Part shown: positions 53,965 to 62,230 of the stretch, piece after piece
How the letters are laid out: each line of letters opens with the position of its first letter
Position numbering within the stretch: the stretch's first letter is position 1
Assembly: GCF_000241345.1 (NCBI RefSeq)
Contig: NZ_BAED01000004.1
Coordinates: 62,001 to 126,000 of the forward strand
Length of the DNA: 64,000 nucleotides
Direction: 5' to 3'
Source of the DNA: Gordonia amarae NBRC 15530
GTDB lineage: Bacteria > Actinomycetota > Actinomycetes > Mycobacteriales > Mycobacteriaceae
Made by a program: the position numbers and the translations under genes
The notes under the pieces: generated by a model
Told to the model about the DNA's origin: nothing
Database searches by the model: none
What the model saw: only the letters and a program-made list of their open reading frames with translations

Positions 53965-55113
53965 TCACGCGTCGGTGCGGGTGCGGCGATAGCCGTCGGG
54001 GGTGGCCTCCACCCGCAGATGGGCCTCCGTGGGCGCGCCGCAGCCACGTTCGCAACCCGACCAGTGTTCGCGCTCGTCGACCGGCCCTTGCTCGACCCGC
54101 ACCAACAGATCCTCGCGGACCGCGGCGTGTGCCCGGCCACAGCCCGGGGCACCCACACAGCAACTCACCGACGCCCACGGCGACGACGCGTCGAAGATCA
54201 GCCCCATCGGCGCCAGCACCCGCACCACGGTCTCGGCGACGGCCTCGTCGAGGTCGCACAGCAGGATCTCCCGCTCCGGGGTGAAGATGATCGGCTTGCC
54301 CACGGCAGCGAGGAACTGCGCCAACCTGGCGGGCAGCCGGGCCAGTTCCACCACCCCACCGAGGAGCACCGCGCGGTCGTCCTGGTCGAACCAGCCGACG
54401 ATCGGTGACGGCGCTGATGCGGGCGGCGTCTCGGGTTCGCCGATGGCGGTGTCGAGCCTGCCCCGTGCGGCGGTCACGATCGCCTCATGCTCGACGCCGG
54501 TCAGGTCACCGACGCGCCAGGCGGTGGGTGCGACCTGCACCATGTCACGTGCGATCGAGGCCATCGCGGTCGCCAGCCCGTCGATCGGTGTCGATCCGAG
54601 CGTGAGTTCCCCGAGCAGCACGTCTGCGACCATTGCGCTACGGGCGATGGCGGTGACATCGGGATTGCGGGCCAGCACATCGCCGCGGCCGTCGTCGAGG
54701 CCGAACAGGAACCGCCCCGACAGCCCGGCGAACACCTCGTCGGCGCGCAGCAGGTCGTCGAGTGCGGTGACGACCTGCCGCAGGTCGGCCAGACCACCGA
54801 TCCGCCCGGTCAGCGACGACACCTCGATATTGCGGGCCCGATCGTGGGTCGATGTCGGCGCGAGCCCGGCGTCGACGATCAGCGCGCCCAGTCCGTCGGT
54901 GTCGGCGATGCCGCGGATCTGCAGGTTGCCGCGTGCCGTGATCTCCAGAAATCCGTCACCGAACCCGGCCGCCCCCTCGGCGAGGGCCTCGAGCTGAGCG
55001 GCGGTGATCGACCCGCCGGGCAGCCGGATCCTGGCCAGCGCACCGTCGGCCGCCGCATGGGTGGTGAACACGCCGGGGCAGCGGTCGGTGCGGTCACGAT
55101 GAGATTCGGTCAC
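53965..55113 (-). CDS. cobG: Precorrin-3B synthase (oxygen-dependent)
   Basis: CobG hydroxylates precorrin-3A with O2 to give precorrin-3B, so the window encodes the aerobic cobalamin route. The 382 residues have sulfite/nitrite-reductase-like ferredoxin halves: GGSITAAQLEALAEGAAGFGD with EITARGNLQIRGI, and the [4Fe-4S]-binding region SCCVGAPGCGRAHA plus SGCERGCGAPTEAHL near the C-terminus. It starts with GTG at 55113 (VTESHRDRTDRCPGVF). It is the first of three cob genes on this strand and lies 27 nt after the glycosyltransferase gene, so the two may be cotranscribed. Confidence 0.95.
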   Translation of the reverse strand: MTESHRDRTDRCPGVFTTHAAADGALARIRLPGGSITAAQLEALAEGAAGFGDGFLEITARGNLQIRGIADTDGLGALIVDAGLAPTSTHDRARNIEVSSLTGRIGGLADLRQVVTALDDLLRADEVFAGLSGRFLFGLDDGRGDVLARNPDVTAIARSAMVADVLLGELTLGSTPIDGLATAMASIARDMVQVAPTAWRVGDLTGVEHEAIVTAARGRLDTAIGEPETPPASAPSPIVGWFDQDDRAVLLGGVVELARLPARLAQFLAAVGKPIIFTPEREILLCDLDEAVAETVVRVLAPMGLIFDASSPWASVSCCVGAPGCGRAHAAVREDLLVRVEQGPVDEREHWSGCERGCGAPTEAHLRVEATPDGYRRTRTDA

Positions 55114-55140
55114 CCATCCAGGGTAGGCGTGGCGAGGAGT

Positions 55141-56793
55141 TCATTCCGTCCGCAGGCACGGATAATCCGGGCTGCCGGTACGCGCGTACACGGTCAGCGT
55201 CAGCGAACCGGTGCCGTCGGGATCGAGCACCTCGCGAGACCTGATCCGGGTGTACCGGCCACCGAGAGCCGTCGGCGGTTGCGGACCGAGCTCATCGGCG
55301 TGCGGATCGGCCGTCGGCAGCACCAGCAGGATGTCGGGGTCGCGGTCGATCAGCGCCGCGCCGACGACCGAGTCCGTGTCGAACCAGTGGGGATCGTGGA
55401 CCCCGGTGCGCAGCTTCAACGACGGGCCGGCGTTCCCGGCGATCTGATTGTCGGTGAGACCGCGGGTATCGATCACCCGCAACTCCCGGTTGGTGTAACC
55501 GAAGTAGCCGATCTCGGAGAAGGCGATCACCGTCCCGGTGGGCAGACACGAGGTCATCTCGGTGCTGGTGATCCACGACTGCGAGTACGGCCCGTATCCG
55601 CCCACCGCGATCAGGTCGCGGTTGTCGACGCCGTCGAGCAGCCACGCCGGGTGGTAGGTGTGCAATCCGGGGCCGGCCTGCAGCAGCAGCACCAGACCCA
55701 TCAGCACCGACCCGACAGCGGCCGGGCGAGAGGCACGTGAGCGGGCCGCGAGAGCGTGTGTGCAGGCCCGGACGGCGACCACCGAGATCACCGCCATGGC
55801 CGGCACGACCGGCGCCCAGTGCCGGGCACCGAACATCCAGTCACCGCCGGAGCGGAGGATGAACGCCACCTGGACCAGTATCGCCAGCGGCAGCAGAAGC
55901 AGCAGTGGGGATGTCCGCCGCCAGGCGTTGGCGGCGACGATGAACAGCACGAACTGCACCGTCAATGTGAGCAGTACCAGGACGTTGGAAGTGCCGGCCC
56001 AGGGGTGCGAATCGATCACATAGCCGAGACCCCAGATCAACGACTCGGACAGTGACACGTCCTTGGCGTGATAGGTGTTGGGCATCAGTTCGCCGAAGTA
56101 GATCAGCCGATGCCCGAACACCACGGCCGCGGCGGCCACCGGAGCCACGAACCACCGCACCGTCCGCGAGCCGTCGGCGCGGCTCCAGAACAGCCAGCCG
56201 CACGTCAGAACCCCGACCACCAGCACGGACTCGGGGCGGGCCAGGACCAGCAACCCCGACCACACGGCTGCGTGGCGGTACGGGGCGGCCGTCAGCGACG
56301 CCAGCAACCCGGTGAGCAGAAACGCGGTCAGCGACGACTCGAGCAGGTTGGATGAGGACGCCGCGAAGTTCCACGACACCGCCACCATCAGTGTGCTCAG
56401 CAGTACCCCACGCGGCCCCAGTCCGCAGTTGCGGGCGATCCGCGCGGCCGGCCACAGCGTCAGCGCGCCGAACACAACACCGATCAGCTTCAGCGCCAGA
56501 CCGGTGTACGCGGCGGGCAGCAACGCCACCACGGCCGACAGCAGCAGATGCAGCGGACTGCTGTAGCCCTCCACCGCATCCCCGAAATTGAAGTCGGGTC
56601 GTCCGTGGTGGATCAGGTTGTCGGCGATGCGCAGGGTGATGAACCCGTCATCGGGGGTATTGGCGAAGGTCAGCGTGACCGCGAGCGCGTACACCGGTAG
56701 CGCGGCAAGTGCGGGTCGTCGCGTCCACGGGCGCCCGGCCGTCGGTACTGCCGCAGGCGGTGTCCCGGTGTCATATTGCATTTCTGCCGTCAT
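55141..56793 (-). CDS. GT-C membrane glycosyltransferase, arabinosyltransferase-like
   Basis: The 550 residues contain about ten transmembrane helices, then an extracytoplasmic C-terminal domain (about 400-550). The first loop carries the GT-C aspartates (ANTPDDGFITLRIADNL) and VEGYSSPLHLLLSA; ELMPNTYHAK and SGGDWMFGARHWAPVVPA are further family marks. The pattern resembles AftB-like arabinofuranosyltransferases, which use decaprenyl-phosphate sugars to extend envelope arabinan. The exact acceptor is unknown. ATG 56793 is chosen; a longer frame reaches 56946 across the regulatory region. An IdeR/DtxR-like box lies 59 nt upstream. Confidence 0.8.
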   Translation of the reverse strand: MTAEMQYDTGTPPAAVPTAGRPWTRRPALAALPVYALAVTLTFANTPDDGFITLRIADNLIHHGRPDFNFGDAVEGYSSPLHLLLSAVVALLPAAYTGLALKLIGVVFGALTLWPAARIARNCGLGPRGVLLSTLMVAVSWNFAASSSNLLESSLTAFLLTGLLASLTAAPYRHAAVWSGLLVLARPESVLVVGVLTCGWLFWSRADGSRTVRWFVAPVAAAAVVFGHRLIYFGELMPNTYHAKDVSLSESLIWGLGYVIDSHPWAGTSNVLVLLTLTVQFVLFIVAANAWRRTSPLLLLLPLAILVQVAFILRSGGDWMFGARHWAPVVPAMAVISVVAVRACTHALAARSRASRPAAVGSVLMGLVLLLQAGPGLHTYHPAWLLDGVDNRDLIAVGGYGPYSQSWITSTEMTSCLPTGTVIAFSEIGYFGYTNRELRVIDTRGLTDNQIAGNAGPSLKLRTGVHDPHWFDTDSVVGAALIDRDPDILLVLPTADPHADELGPQPPTALGGRYTRIRSREVLDPDGTGSLTLTVYARTGSPDYPCLRTE

Positions 56794-56851
56794 GCCTATC
56801 CCGAATCTGTCGACCTGTCGATCAGCGCGCGCCAGAAATTGAGACGCCCAG

Positions 56852-56870
56852 TGAGGTAAGCCGAACCTTA
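56852..56870. promoter_or_regulatory. IdeR/DtxR-like iron box
   Basis: The 19-bp site TGAGGTAAGCCGAACCTTA matches 17 of 19 positions of the IdeR/DtxR consensus TWAGGTWAGSCTWACCTWA. It lies 59 nt upstream of the glycosyltransferase start on one strand and 105 bp upstream of the cobN -10 on the other. Iron-loaded repressor binding here would most simply control the glycosyltransferase gene, perhaps with cobG-cobH-cobIJ behind it. Confidence 0.55.
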
Positions 56871-56974
56871 TCTGGAACCCAAGCGTCTGTGTAGACCGGT
56901 GGCAGTCCGGGCGAACCCGGATTGAGCCGACCGCAGTCCGAGGCACCCTTCGACCATCGATGTCCGCCGCTGGC

Positions 56975-56980
56975 TAGGCT
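56975..56980 (+). promoter_or_regulatory. -10 box of cobN
   Basis: TAGGCT lies just before the first riboswitch helix; transcription would start near 56987. Confidence 0.45.
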
Positions 56981-56986
56981 GTGGCG

Positions 56987-57116
56987 TGCGAGTAGTGCGG
57001 AAGCCGGTGTGAATCCGGCACGGTCGCGTCACTGTAACGGTGTGCCCGGCTCGGGGCGCCGAAGTCAGACCTGCCGCTCGCGCGTACTGACCGAACGCTC
57101 CGGGCGCGCTTCCCGG
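56987..57116 (+). ncRNA. Cobalamin riboswitch upstream of cobN
   Basis: The leader contains the conserved core of a B12 aptamer: GGAAGCCGGTGTGAATCCGG (56999-57018), then the B12 box GGTCGCGTCACTGTAACGG (57022-57040) and the closing AAGTCAGACCTGCC (57062-57075). An expression platform follows: CCGGG (57100-57104) and CCCGG (57112-57116) form a hairpin directly before the GAGGAG ribosome binding site. Ligand binding would most likely lower cobN translation when cobalamin is plentiful. Confidence 0.92.
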
Positions 57117-57127
57117 TGAGGAGAGCC

Positions 57128-60100
57128 ATGATCCTGCTGCTGTCGACCTCCGATACCGACCTCATCACCGCCTCGGCGTCCGGGGCCGAGTACCGGGTGG
57201 CAAACCCCGCCCGCATCCTCGTCGATGATCTGGCCGGACTGGCCGACGGCGCAGATCTGGTGGTGATACGCATCCTCGGCGGCGTCCGGGCCTGGGAGGA
57301 CGGTCTGGCCGCGGCCGTCGCGCTCGACAAGCCGCTGGTGGTGCTGTCGGGGGAGCAGCAGCCCGACCCTGATCTGATGGCGGTGTCGACGGTCCCGGCC
57401 GGTGTGGCCGCCGAGGCGCACAACTATCTCGCCGCCGGCGGCGTCGAGAACCTCGCCAATCTGCATCACTTCCTGTCCGACACGGTCCTGCTCACCGGCC
57501 ACGGCTTCGAACCGCCCCAGCAGACACCCGGGTGGGGTGTGCTCGAACGCACCGCGACCGCCGAGGCGCCCGACGGTGCGCCCACCATCGGCGTCCTCTA
57601 CTACCGGGCCCAGCATCTGGCGGGCAACACCCGTTACGTCGACGCTCTGTGCGCGGCAGTCGAGGCCAAAGGTGCCCGCGCGCTGCCCATCTACTGCGCG
57701 TCGCTGCGTACCGCACCCGACGAGCTGATCGACCTGCTCTGCACCACTGACGCGCTCGTCGTCACCGTCCTCGCGGCGGGCGGATCCACCCCGGCCGCAG
57801 CGTCGGCGGGTGGGGACGACGAGGCGTGGAACATCGAACGCCTCGCCGCCCTCGACATCCCGATCCTGCAGGGCCTGTGCCTGACCGGCTCACGCGAGAA
57901 CTGGGCATCCAACGATGACGGTCTGTCGCCGCTGGATGTGGCCACCCAGGTGGCGGTCCCCGAATTCGACGGCCGCATCATCACGGTCCCGTTCTCGTTC
58001 AAGGAGTTCGATGAGAACGGCCTGCCCTGGTATCAGCCCGACGCCGAACGCTGCGCCCGCGTCGCCGGTATCGCCGTCGCCCACGCGCGGCTACGGAAGC
58101 GTACACCCGCCGACCGCAAGGTCGCGATCATGCTGTCGGCATATCCCACCAAACACGCCCGCATCGGCAACGCCGTGGGCCTGGACACCCCGCGCAGCCT
58201 GCTGCGGCTGCTGTCGGCGCTGGGGGAGGCCGGCTACGACATCGGCGCGGACGGCGAGATTCCCGGTCTGGCAGAAGACGATTCGGATGCGCTCATCCAC
58301 GCGATCATCGCCAAGGGCGGGCAGGATGCCGACTGGCTGACCGAAGAAGCATTGGCCGCCAACCCCATTCGCGTCTCGGCCGACGGCTACCGCCGATGGT
58401 TCGCCACCCTTCCCGACGACTTGCGCGAGGGCGTCGAGAAGCACTGGGGCCGGGCACCGGGCGAACTGTTCGTCGACCGATCCACCAATCCTGACGGCGA
58501 TATCGTCATCGCCGCAATGATTTTCGGGAACATCGCGATCCTGGTGCAGCCGCCGCGCGGCTTCGGTGAGAACCCTGTCGCCATCTACCACGACCCGGAT
58601 CTGCCGCCCTCGCATCACTACCTGGCCGCCTACCGCTGGGTCGCCGGGTACGACGACACGACCGGGTTCGGGGCCGACGCAGTGGTCCACGTCGGCAAGC
58701 ACGGAAACCTCGAATGGCTGCCCGGCAAGACGCTCGGCATGTCGGCGGACTGCGGCACCGACGCCGCCCTCGGTGACCTGCCCCTGATCTATCCGTTCCT
58801 GGTGAACGATCCGGGGGAGGGCACGCAGGCCAAACGCCGCGCCCACGCGGTGCTCATCGACCACCTGATCCCGCCGATGGCGCGCGCCGAATCGTATGGC
58901 GACATCGCCCGTCTCGAGCAGCTCCTGGACGAGCACTCCAACGTCTCGACGCTCGACCCGTCGAAGCTGCCGGCGATCCGTCAGCAGATCTGGACGCTGC
59001 TCACCGCCGCCAAGATGGACCACGATCTGGGCCTGGCCGAACGTCCCGACGAGGATGTGTTCGACGACATGCTGCTGCATGTCGACGGCTGGCTGTGCGA
59101 GATCAAGGACGTCCAGATCCGTGACGGTCTGCACGTGCTCGGGCAGGCCCCCGATGCGGACACCGAAACCGACCTGGTGCTGGCGATGCTGCGCGCCCGC
59201 CAGCTGTGGGGTGGCACCTCGGCGCTGCCCGGCCTGCGCGAGGCACTCGGGCTCACCGAGGACGGGTCCGCGGCCCGCAGCGAGGTCGACGAGTTCGAGA
59301 CCGTCGCCCGCGGCCTGGTCACCACCTGCGCCAAGGGGGACTGGTCCGCCGAGGCCGTGGCCACCGCCGCCGACGGCCATCCCGAGGCCGTCGCCGACAT
59401 CCTCACCTTCGCCGCCACCGAGGTGGTGCCCCGGCTGCGGCAGACCTCGGTCGAGATCGACCGCGTGCTGCATGCCCTCGACGGCGGCTTCATCCCGGCC
59501 GGGCCCAGCGGCTCGCCGCTGCGCGGCCTGATCAACGTGCTGCCCACCGGCCGCAACTTCTACTCCGTGGACCCCAAGGCGGTGCCGTCACGCCTGGCGT
59601 GGGAGACGGGCCGGGCGATGGCCGACTCGCTGCTCGAGCGCTACCTGGCCGATCACGGCGAATACCCCCGCTCGGTGGGTCTGTCGGTGTGGGGGACCAG
59701 CGCCATGCGCACCTCCGGCGACGACATCGCCGAGGTCCTCGCCCTGCTCGGTGTGATGCCGGTGTGGGACGAGATGTCCCGGCGCGTGTCGAGCCTGGAA
59801 CTGATCGGCCTCGAAGAGCTCGGCCGTCCGCGCATCGACGTCACCGTCCGCATCTCCGGGTTCTTCCGCGACGCGTTTCCGCACGTGGTCACCATGCTCG
59901 ACGACGCCGTCGCGCTCGCCGCCGATGCCGACGAATCCGACGAGCAGAACTTCGTCGCCGCCCACGTGCGCGCTTCGCTCGCCGAACACGGCGACAGGCG
60001 CAGGGCATCGACACGGGTGTTCGGGTCCAAACCCGGCACCTACGGTGCGGGACTGCTGCAACTGATCGACTCCCGTGAGTGGCGCAGCGACGAGGACCTG

Positions 60101-60742
60101 GCCCGCGTCTACACCGAATGGGGTGGCTACGCCTACGGCCGCGACCTCGCCGGCGTGCCCGCGGTCGACGACATGCGATCCGCCTACCGCCGGATCGCGG
60201 TGGCCGCCAAGAACACCGATACCCGCGAACACGACATCGCAGACTCCGACGACTACTTCCAGTACCACGGCGGCATGGTCGCCACCGTCCGCGCGCTCAC
60301 CGGCAAGGACCCCGAGGCCTACATCGGTGACTCCACCCGCCCCGACGCAGTGCGCACCCGCACCCTGTCGGAGGAGACCAGCCGCGTGTTCCGGGCCCGC
60401 GTGGTCAACCCGCGCTGGATCTCGGCGATGCAGCGGCACGGATACAAGGGCGCCTTCGAGATGGCCGCCACGGTCGACTACCTGTTCGGGTACGACGCCA
60501 CGACCGACGTCGTCGCCGACTGGATGTACGAAAAGCTCACCGAGTCGTACGTGCTCGACGAGGCCAACCAGGAATTCATGCGGCAGTCCAACCCGTGGGC
60601 GCTGCACGGCATCGCCGAACGACTCCTCGAAGCCGCTCAGCGCGAGATGTGGCACGAACCGCCCGCCGAGATGCTCGCGGAACTGCGCCGCATCTACGTC
60701 GAGGCCGAAGGCGACATCGAGGGCCGCGACAGCGTGGACTGA
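57128..60742 (+). CDS. cobN: Cobaltochelatase large subunit CobN
   Basis: CobN is the large subunit of the ATP-dependent CobNST complex that inserts cobalt into hydrogenobyrinate a,c-diamide in the aerobic pathway. The 1204 residues match the usual length. Marks include NWASNDDGLSPLDVATQVAV, DAVVHVGKHGNLEWLPGKTL (chelatase core with conserved His), PLIYPFLVNDPGEGTQAKRR, ALDGGFIPAGPSGSPLRG, LPTGRNFYSVDPKAVPS and YEKLTESYVLDEANQEFM. ATG 57128 follows GAGGAG by 5 nt; a GTG 12 nt upstream lies in the ribosome binding site. CobS and CobT are not in the window. Confidence 0.97.
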   Translation: MILLLSTSDTDLITASASGAEYRVANPARILVDDLAGLADGADLVVIRILGGVRAWEDGLAAAVALDKPLVVLSGEQQPDPDLMAVSTVPAGVAAEAHNYLAAGGVENLANLHHFLSDTVLLTGHGFEPPQQTPGWGVLERTATAEAPDGAPTIGVLYYRAQHLAGNTRYVDALCAAVEAKGARALPIYCASLRTAPDELIDLLCTTDALVVTVLAAGGSTPAAASAGGDDEAWNIERLAALDIPILQGLCLTGSRENWASNDDGLSPLDVATQVAVPEFDGRIITVPFSFKEFDENGLPWYQPDAERCARVAGIAVAHARLRKRTPADRKVAIMLSAYPTKHARIGNAVGLDTPRSLLRLLSALGEAGYDIGADGEIPGLAEDDSDALIHAIIAKGGQDADWLTEEALAANPIRVSADGYRRWFATLPDDLREGVEKHWGRAPGELFVDRSTNPDGDIVIAAMIFGNIAILVQPPRGFGENPVAIYHDPDLPPSHHYLAAYRWVAGYDDTTGFGADAVVHVGKHGNLEWLPGKTLGMSADCGTDAALGDLPLIYPFLVNDPGEGTQAKRRAHAVLIDHLIPPMARAESYGDIARLEQLLDEHSNVSTLDPSKLPAIRQQIWTLLTAAKMDHDLGLAERPDEDVFDDMLLHVDGWLCEIKDVQIRDGLHVLGQAPDADTETDLVLAMLRARQLWGGTSALPGLREALGLTEDGSAARSEVDEFETVARGLVTTCAKGDWSAEAVATAADGHPEAVADILTFAATEVVPRLRQTSVEIDRVLHALDGGFIPAGPSGSPLRGLINVLPTGRNFYSVDPKAVPSRLAWETGRAMADSLLERYLADHGEYPRSVGLSVWGTSAMRTSGDDIAEVLALLGVMPVWDEMSRRVSSLELIGLEELGRPRIDVTVRISGFFRDAFPHVVTMLDDAVALAADADESDEQNFVAAHVRASLAEHGDRRRASTRVFGSKPGTYGAGLLQLIDSREWRSDEDLARVYTEWGGYAYGRDLAGVPAVDDMRSAYRRIAVAAKNTDTREHDIADSDDYFQYHGGMVATVRALTGKDPEAYIGDSTRPDAVRTRTLSEETSRVFRARVVNPRWISAMQRHGYKGAFEMAATVDYLFGYDATTDVVADWMYEKLTESYVLDEANQEFMRQSNPWALHGIAERLLEAAQREMWHEPPAEMLAELRRIYVEAEGDIEGRDSVD

Positions 60743-60789
60743 CCGGCCGGGCAGATCACAGCGACTTCACAGGACGATCGGGAGAAAAT

Positions 60790-60830
60790 CCGGACACCCG
60801 TGCGTTGAACTCTTCGACGGGTGCATCCGG
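60790..60830. terminator. Hairpin after cobN
   Basis: CCGGA-CACCCGT (60790-60801) pairs with ACGGGTG and TCCGG (60817-60830) in 12 bp with a 2-nt bulge and a 15-nt loop, 48 nt after the cobN stop codon. Confidence 0.55.
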
Positions 60831-60872
60831 AACGACCGAACAGCACCCACGGAGAGGACAGGTCCGGTTCTG

Positions 60873-61406
60873 ATGCGACTTGCGATGGTTCTCGGTTACG
60901 CGGTGGTGGAGATCGCCGCCTTCGCGTTGGCGATCCACCTGCTGGGCTTCGGCTGGGCGGTGCTGGCCGGGCTGACGGTATTCACCCTCGGGCTGATCGT
61001 GCTGCGCAGGCACGGCCGCACACTGGTCGCCGACCTGCGGCGCGCATCCCGCAACGAGATCGACCCGCTGCCTGCGATGGCCGACACCGGGCTGACGGCA
61101 CTGGCCGCCGCGCTGCTCCTCGTGCCGGGCGTGGTGTCGACGGTGGTCGGCATGACCCTGCTGGCACCGCCGGTGCGCAAGCTGGCCCGGCCGGCGGTCA
61201 CCGCCTACGGAACCCGGCGCTTCAACGCCTCGATGGACCGGCTGGGCCTGTACTCGGTGGGCTTCTTCGCCGCCGACCGCACCCGCGGTGCCGACGTGAT
61301 CGACGGAGTGGTGCTGGATGGGGATGTCCAGTACGCCGACACCGTCGCGACCCCGGGCCAGGATCCGGAGACGATGCGGAGCCTGCCGCGGGGTAGCGCG
61401 CACTGA
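60873..61406 (+). CDS. fxsA: FxsA family membrane protein
   Basis: The 177 residues have three hydrophobic segments: LAMVLGYAVVEIAAFALAIH, FGWAVLAGLTVFTLGLIVL and TALAAALLLVPGVVSTVVGM, followed by LLLAPPVRK-like residues (TLLAPPVRKLARPAV). This is the FxsA fold; FxsA in E. coli modulates phage exclusion, but the normal cellular role is not known. The C-terminal 65 residues are soluble and include DGVVLDGDVQYAD. It corresponds to Rv2053c, close to the lnt/ppm1 gene in mycobacteria. Confidence 0.88.
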   Translation: MRLAMVLGYAVVEIAAFALAIHLLGFGWAVLAGLTVFTLGLIVLRRHGRTLVADLRRASRNEIDPLPAMADTGLTALAAALLLVPGVVSTVVGMTLLAPPVRKLARPAVTAYGTRRFNASMDRLGLYSVGFFAADRTRGADVIDGVVLDGDVQYADTVATPGQDPETMRSLPRGSAH

Positions 61407-61416
61407 CGCCCGGCCG

Positions 61417-62037
61417 CTAGCCCAGGTTGACGCGGCGTTCGGAGATCTTCCCCGCGGGTGGGCAACTGGACTCACACCCAGCCGGGTCCCGCGAGTCCAC
61501 GGAGAGGTAGCGAGCAGGCTGGTTCTTCAGCTGCGGGCCCCGAGCGATCATGGTCACCGTCGAACCACGACGGGACAGGGTGACAGGTCCACAGTCCTCC
61601 GCGCCGAAGTCGTCGGTGACACAGTAGCGGCCCGTCGCCTTCTTACCCGGAACCCAGTCGCCGCCGACGGTGATCGCGTGGGGGCTGGTACCGCGCTGAA
61701 AAGTCTGGGCCGTCGACAGCATCGGCAGGTCGGCACTTTCGGACTGCGAGACGTTCCCCGGCAGAGCGGCGCGATGGCGGATCACGACCTTCACATAACC
61801 CGCGGTCTTGTCGTAGGTGACCGTTGAACTGGTGATGGCACGATATCCCGGCGCGAACGAGTCGAAGCCGAATTGCAGGGCGGGACGAACTGTCACCGTC
61901 TTCGGTGCGGCCTGCGCCTGACCGGTGCCGATCAGGCCGGTCGCGGCGGCGGCCGCCACCACCGCCGTCGCGATCCGCCGGCTTCTGGACCTAGGTGCCC
62001 GGCTGGTCCGGCAGGTCTCTGATGTAGTCGGTGACAT
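61417..62037 (-). CDS. Secreted protein of unknown function
   Basis: The 206-residue precursor has a Sec-type signal peptide: an Arg-rich start (RAPRSRSRRIA), a hydrophobic core (TAVVAAAAATGLIG) and a likely cleavage site AQA|AP after residue 43. The mature part is beta-rich, with cysteines in RYCVTDDFGAEDCGPVTL and GCESSCPPAG that could form disulfides. I recognise no family. ATG 62037 has a GGAGGAG site; the 12-codon longer frame does not. It is convergent with fxsA, 10 bp apart. Confidence 0.75.
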   Translation of the reverse strand: MSPTTSETCRTSRAPRSRSRRIATAVVAAAAATGLIGTGQAQAAPKTVTVRPALQFGFDSFAPGYRAITSSTVTYDKTAGYVKVVIRHRAALPGNVSQSESADLPMLSTAQTFQRGTSPHAITVGGDWVPGKKATGRYCVTDDFGAEDCGPVTLSRRGSTVTMIARGPQLKNQPARYLSVDSRDPAGCESSCPPAGKISERRVNLG

Positions 62038-62193
62038 CTCGCTCCTCCGATCGCGGCCGCCCGTCGGCCACACTACTTACCGACGCTAACGGTTTTCGGT
62101 CGGTGCCGTGGCCGCTCCGGCCCACGACACCCACATCGGCGGCGTTTGTCCGATTCCTGCGCCGGCGGTGGGGGTCGCCTTAGCCAGGGCAGA

Positions 62194-62199
62194 TAGCCT
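62194..62199 (+). promoter_or_regulatory. -10 box of the amidohydrolase gene
   Basis: TAGCCT lies 31 nt upstream of the GTG at 62231; transcription near 62206 would make longer upstream starts impossible. Confidence 0.35.
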
Positions 62200-62230
62200 C
62201 GCCGATCACCGTCAGGCAGACTGGACGATC

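Larger units (their letters stand above)
56794..57127. other. Regulatory region between the glycosyltransferase gene and cobN
   Basis: This 334-bp gap has no gene. It holds an IdeR/DtxR-like box (56852-56870), a -10 box for cobN (56975-56980) and a cobalamin riboswitch (about 56987-57080) with a sequestering hairpin. I see nothing else. Confidence 0.8.
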
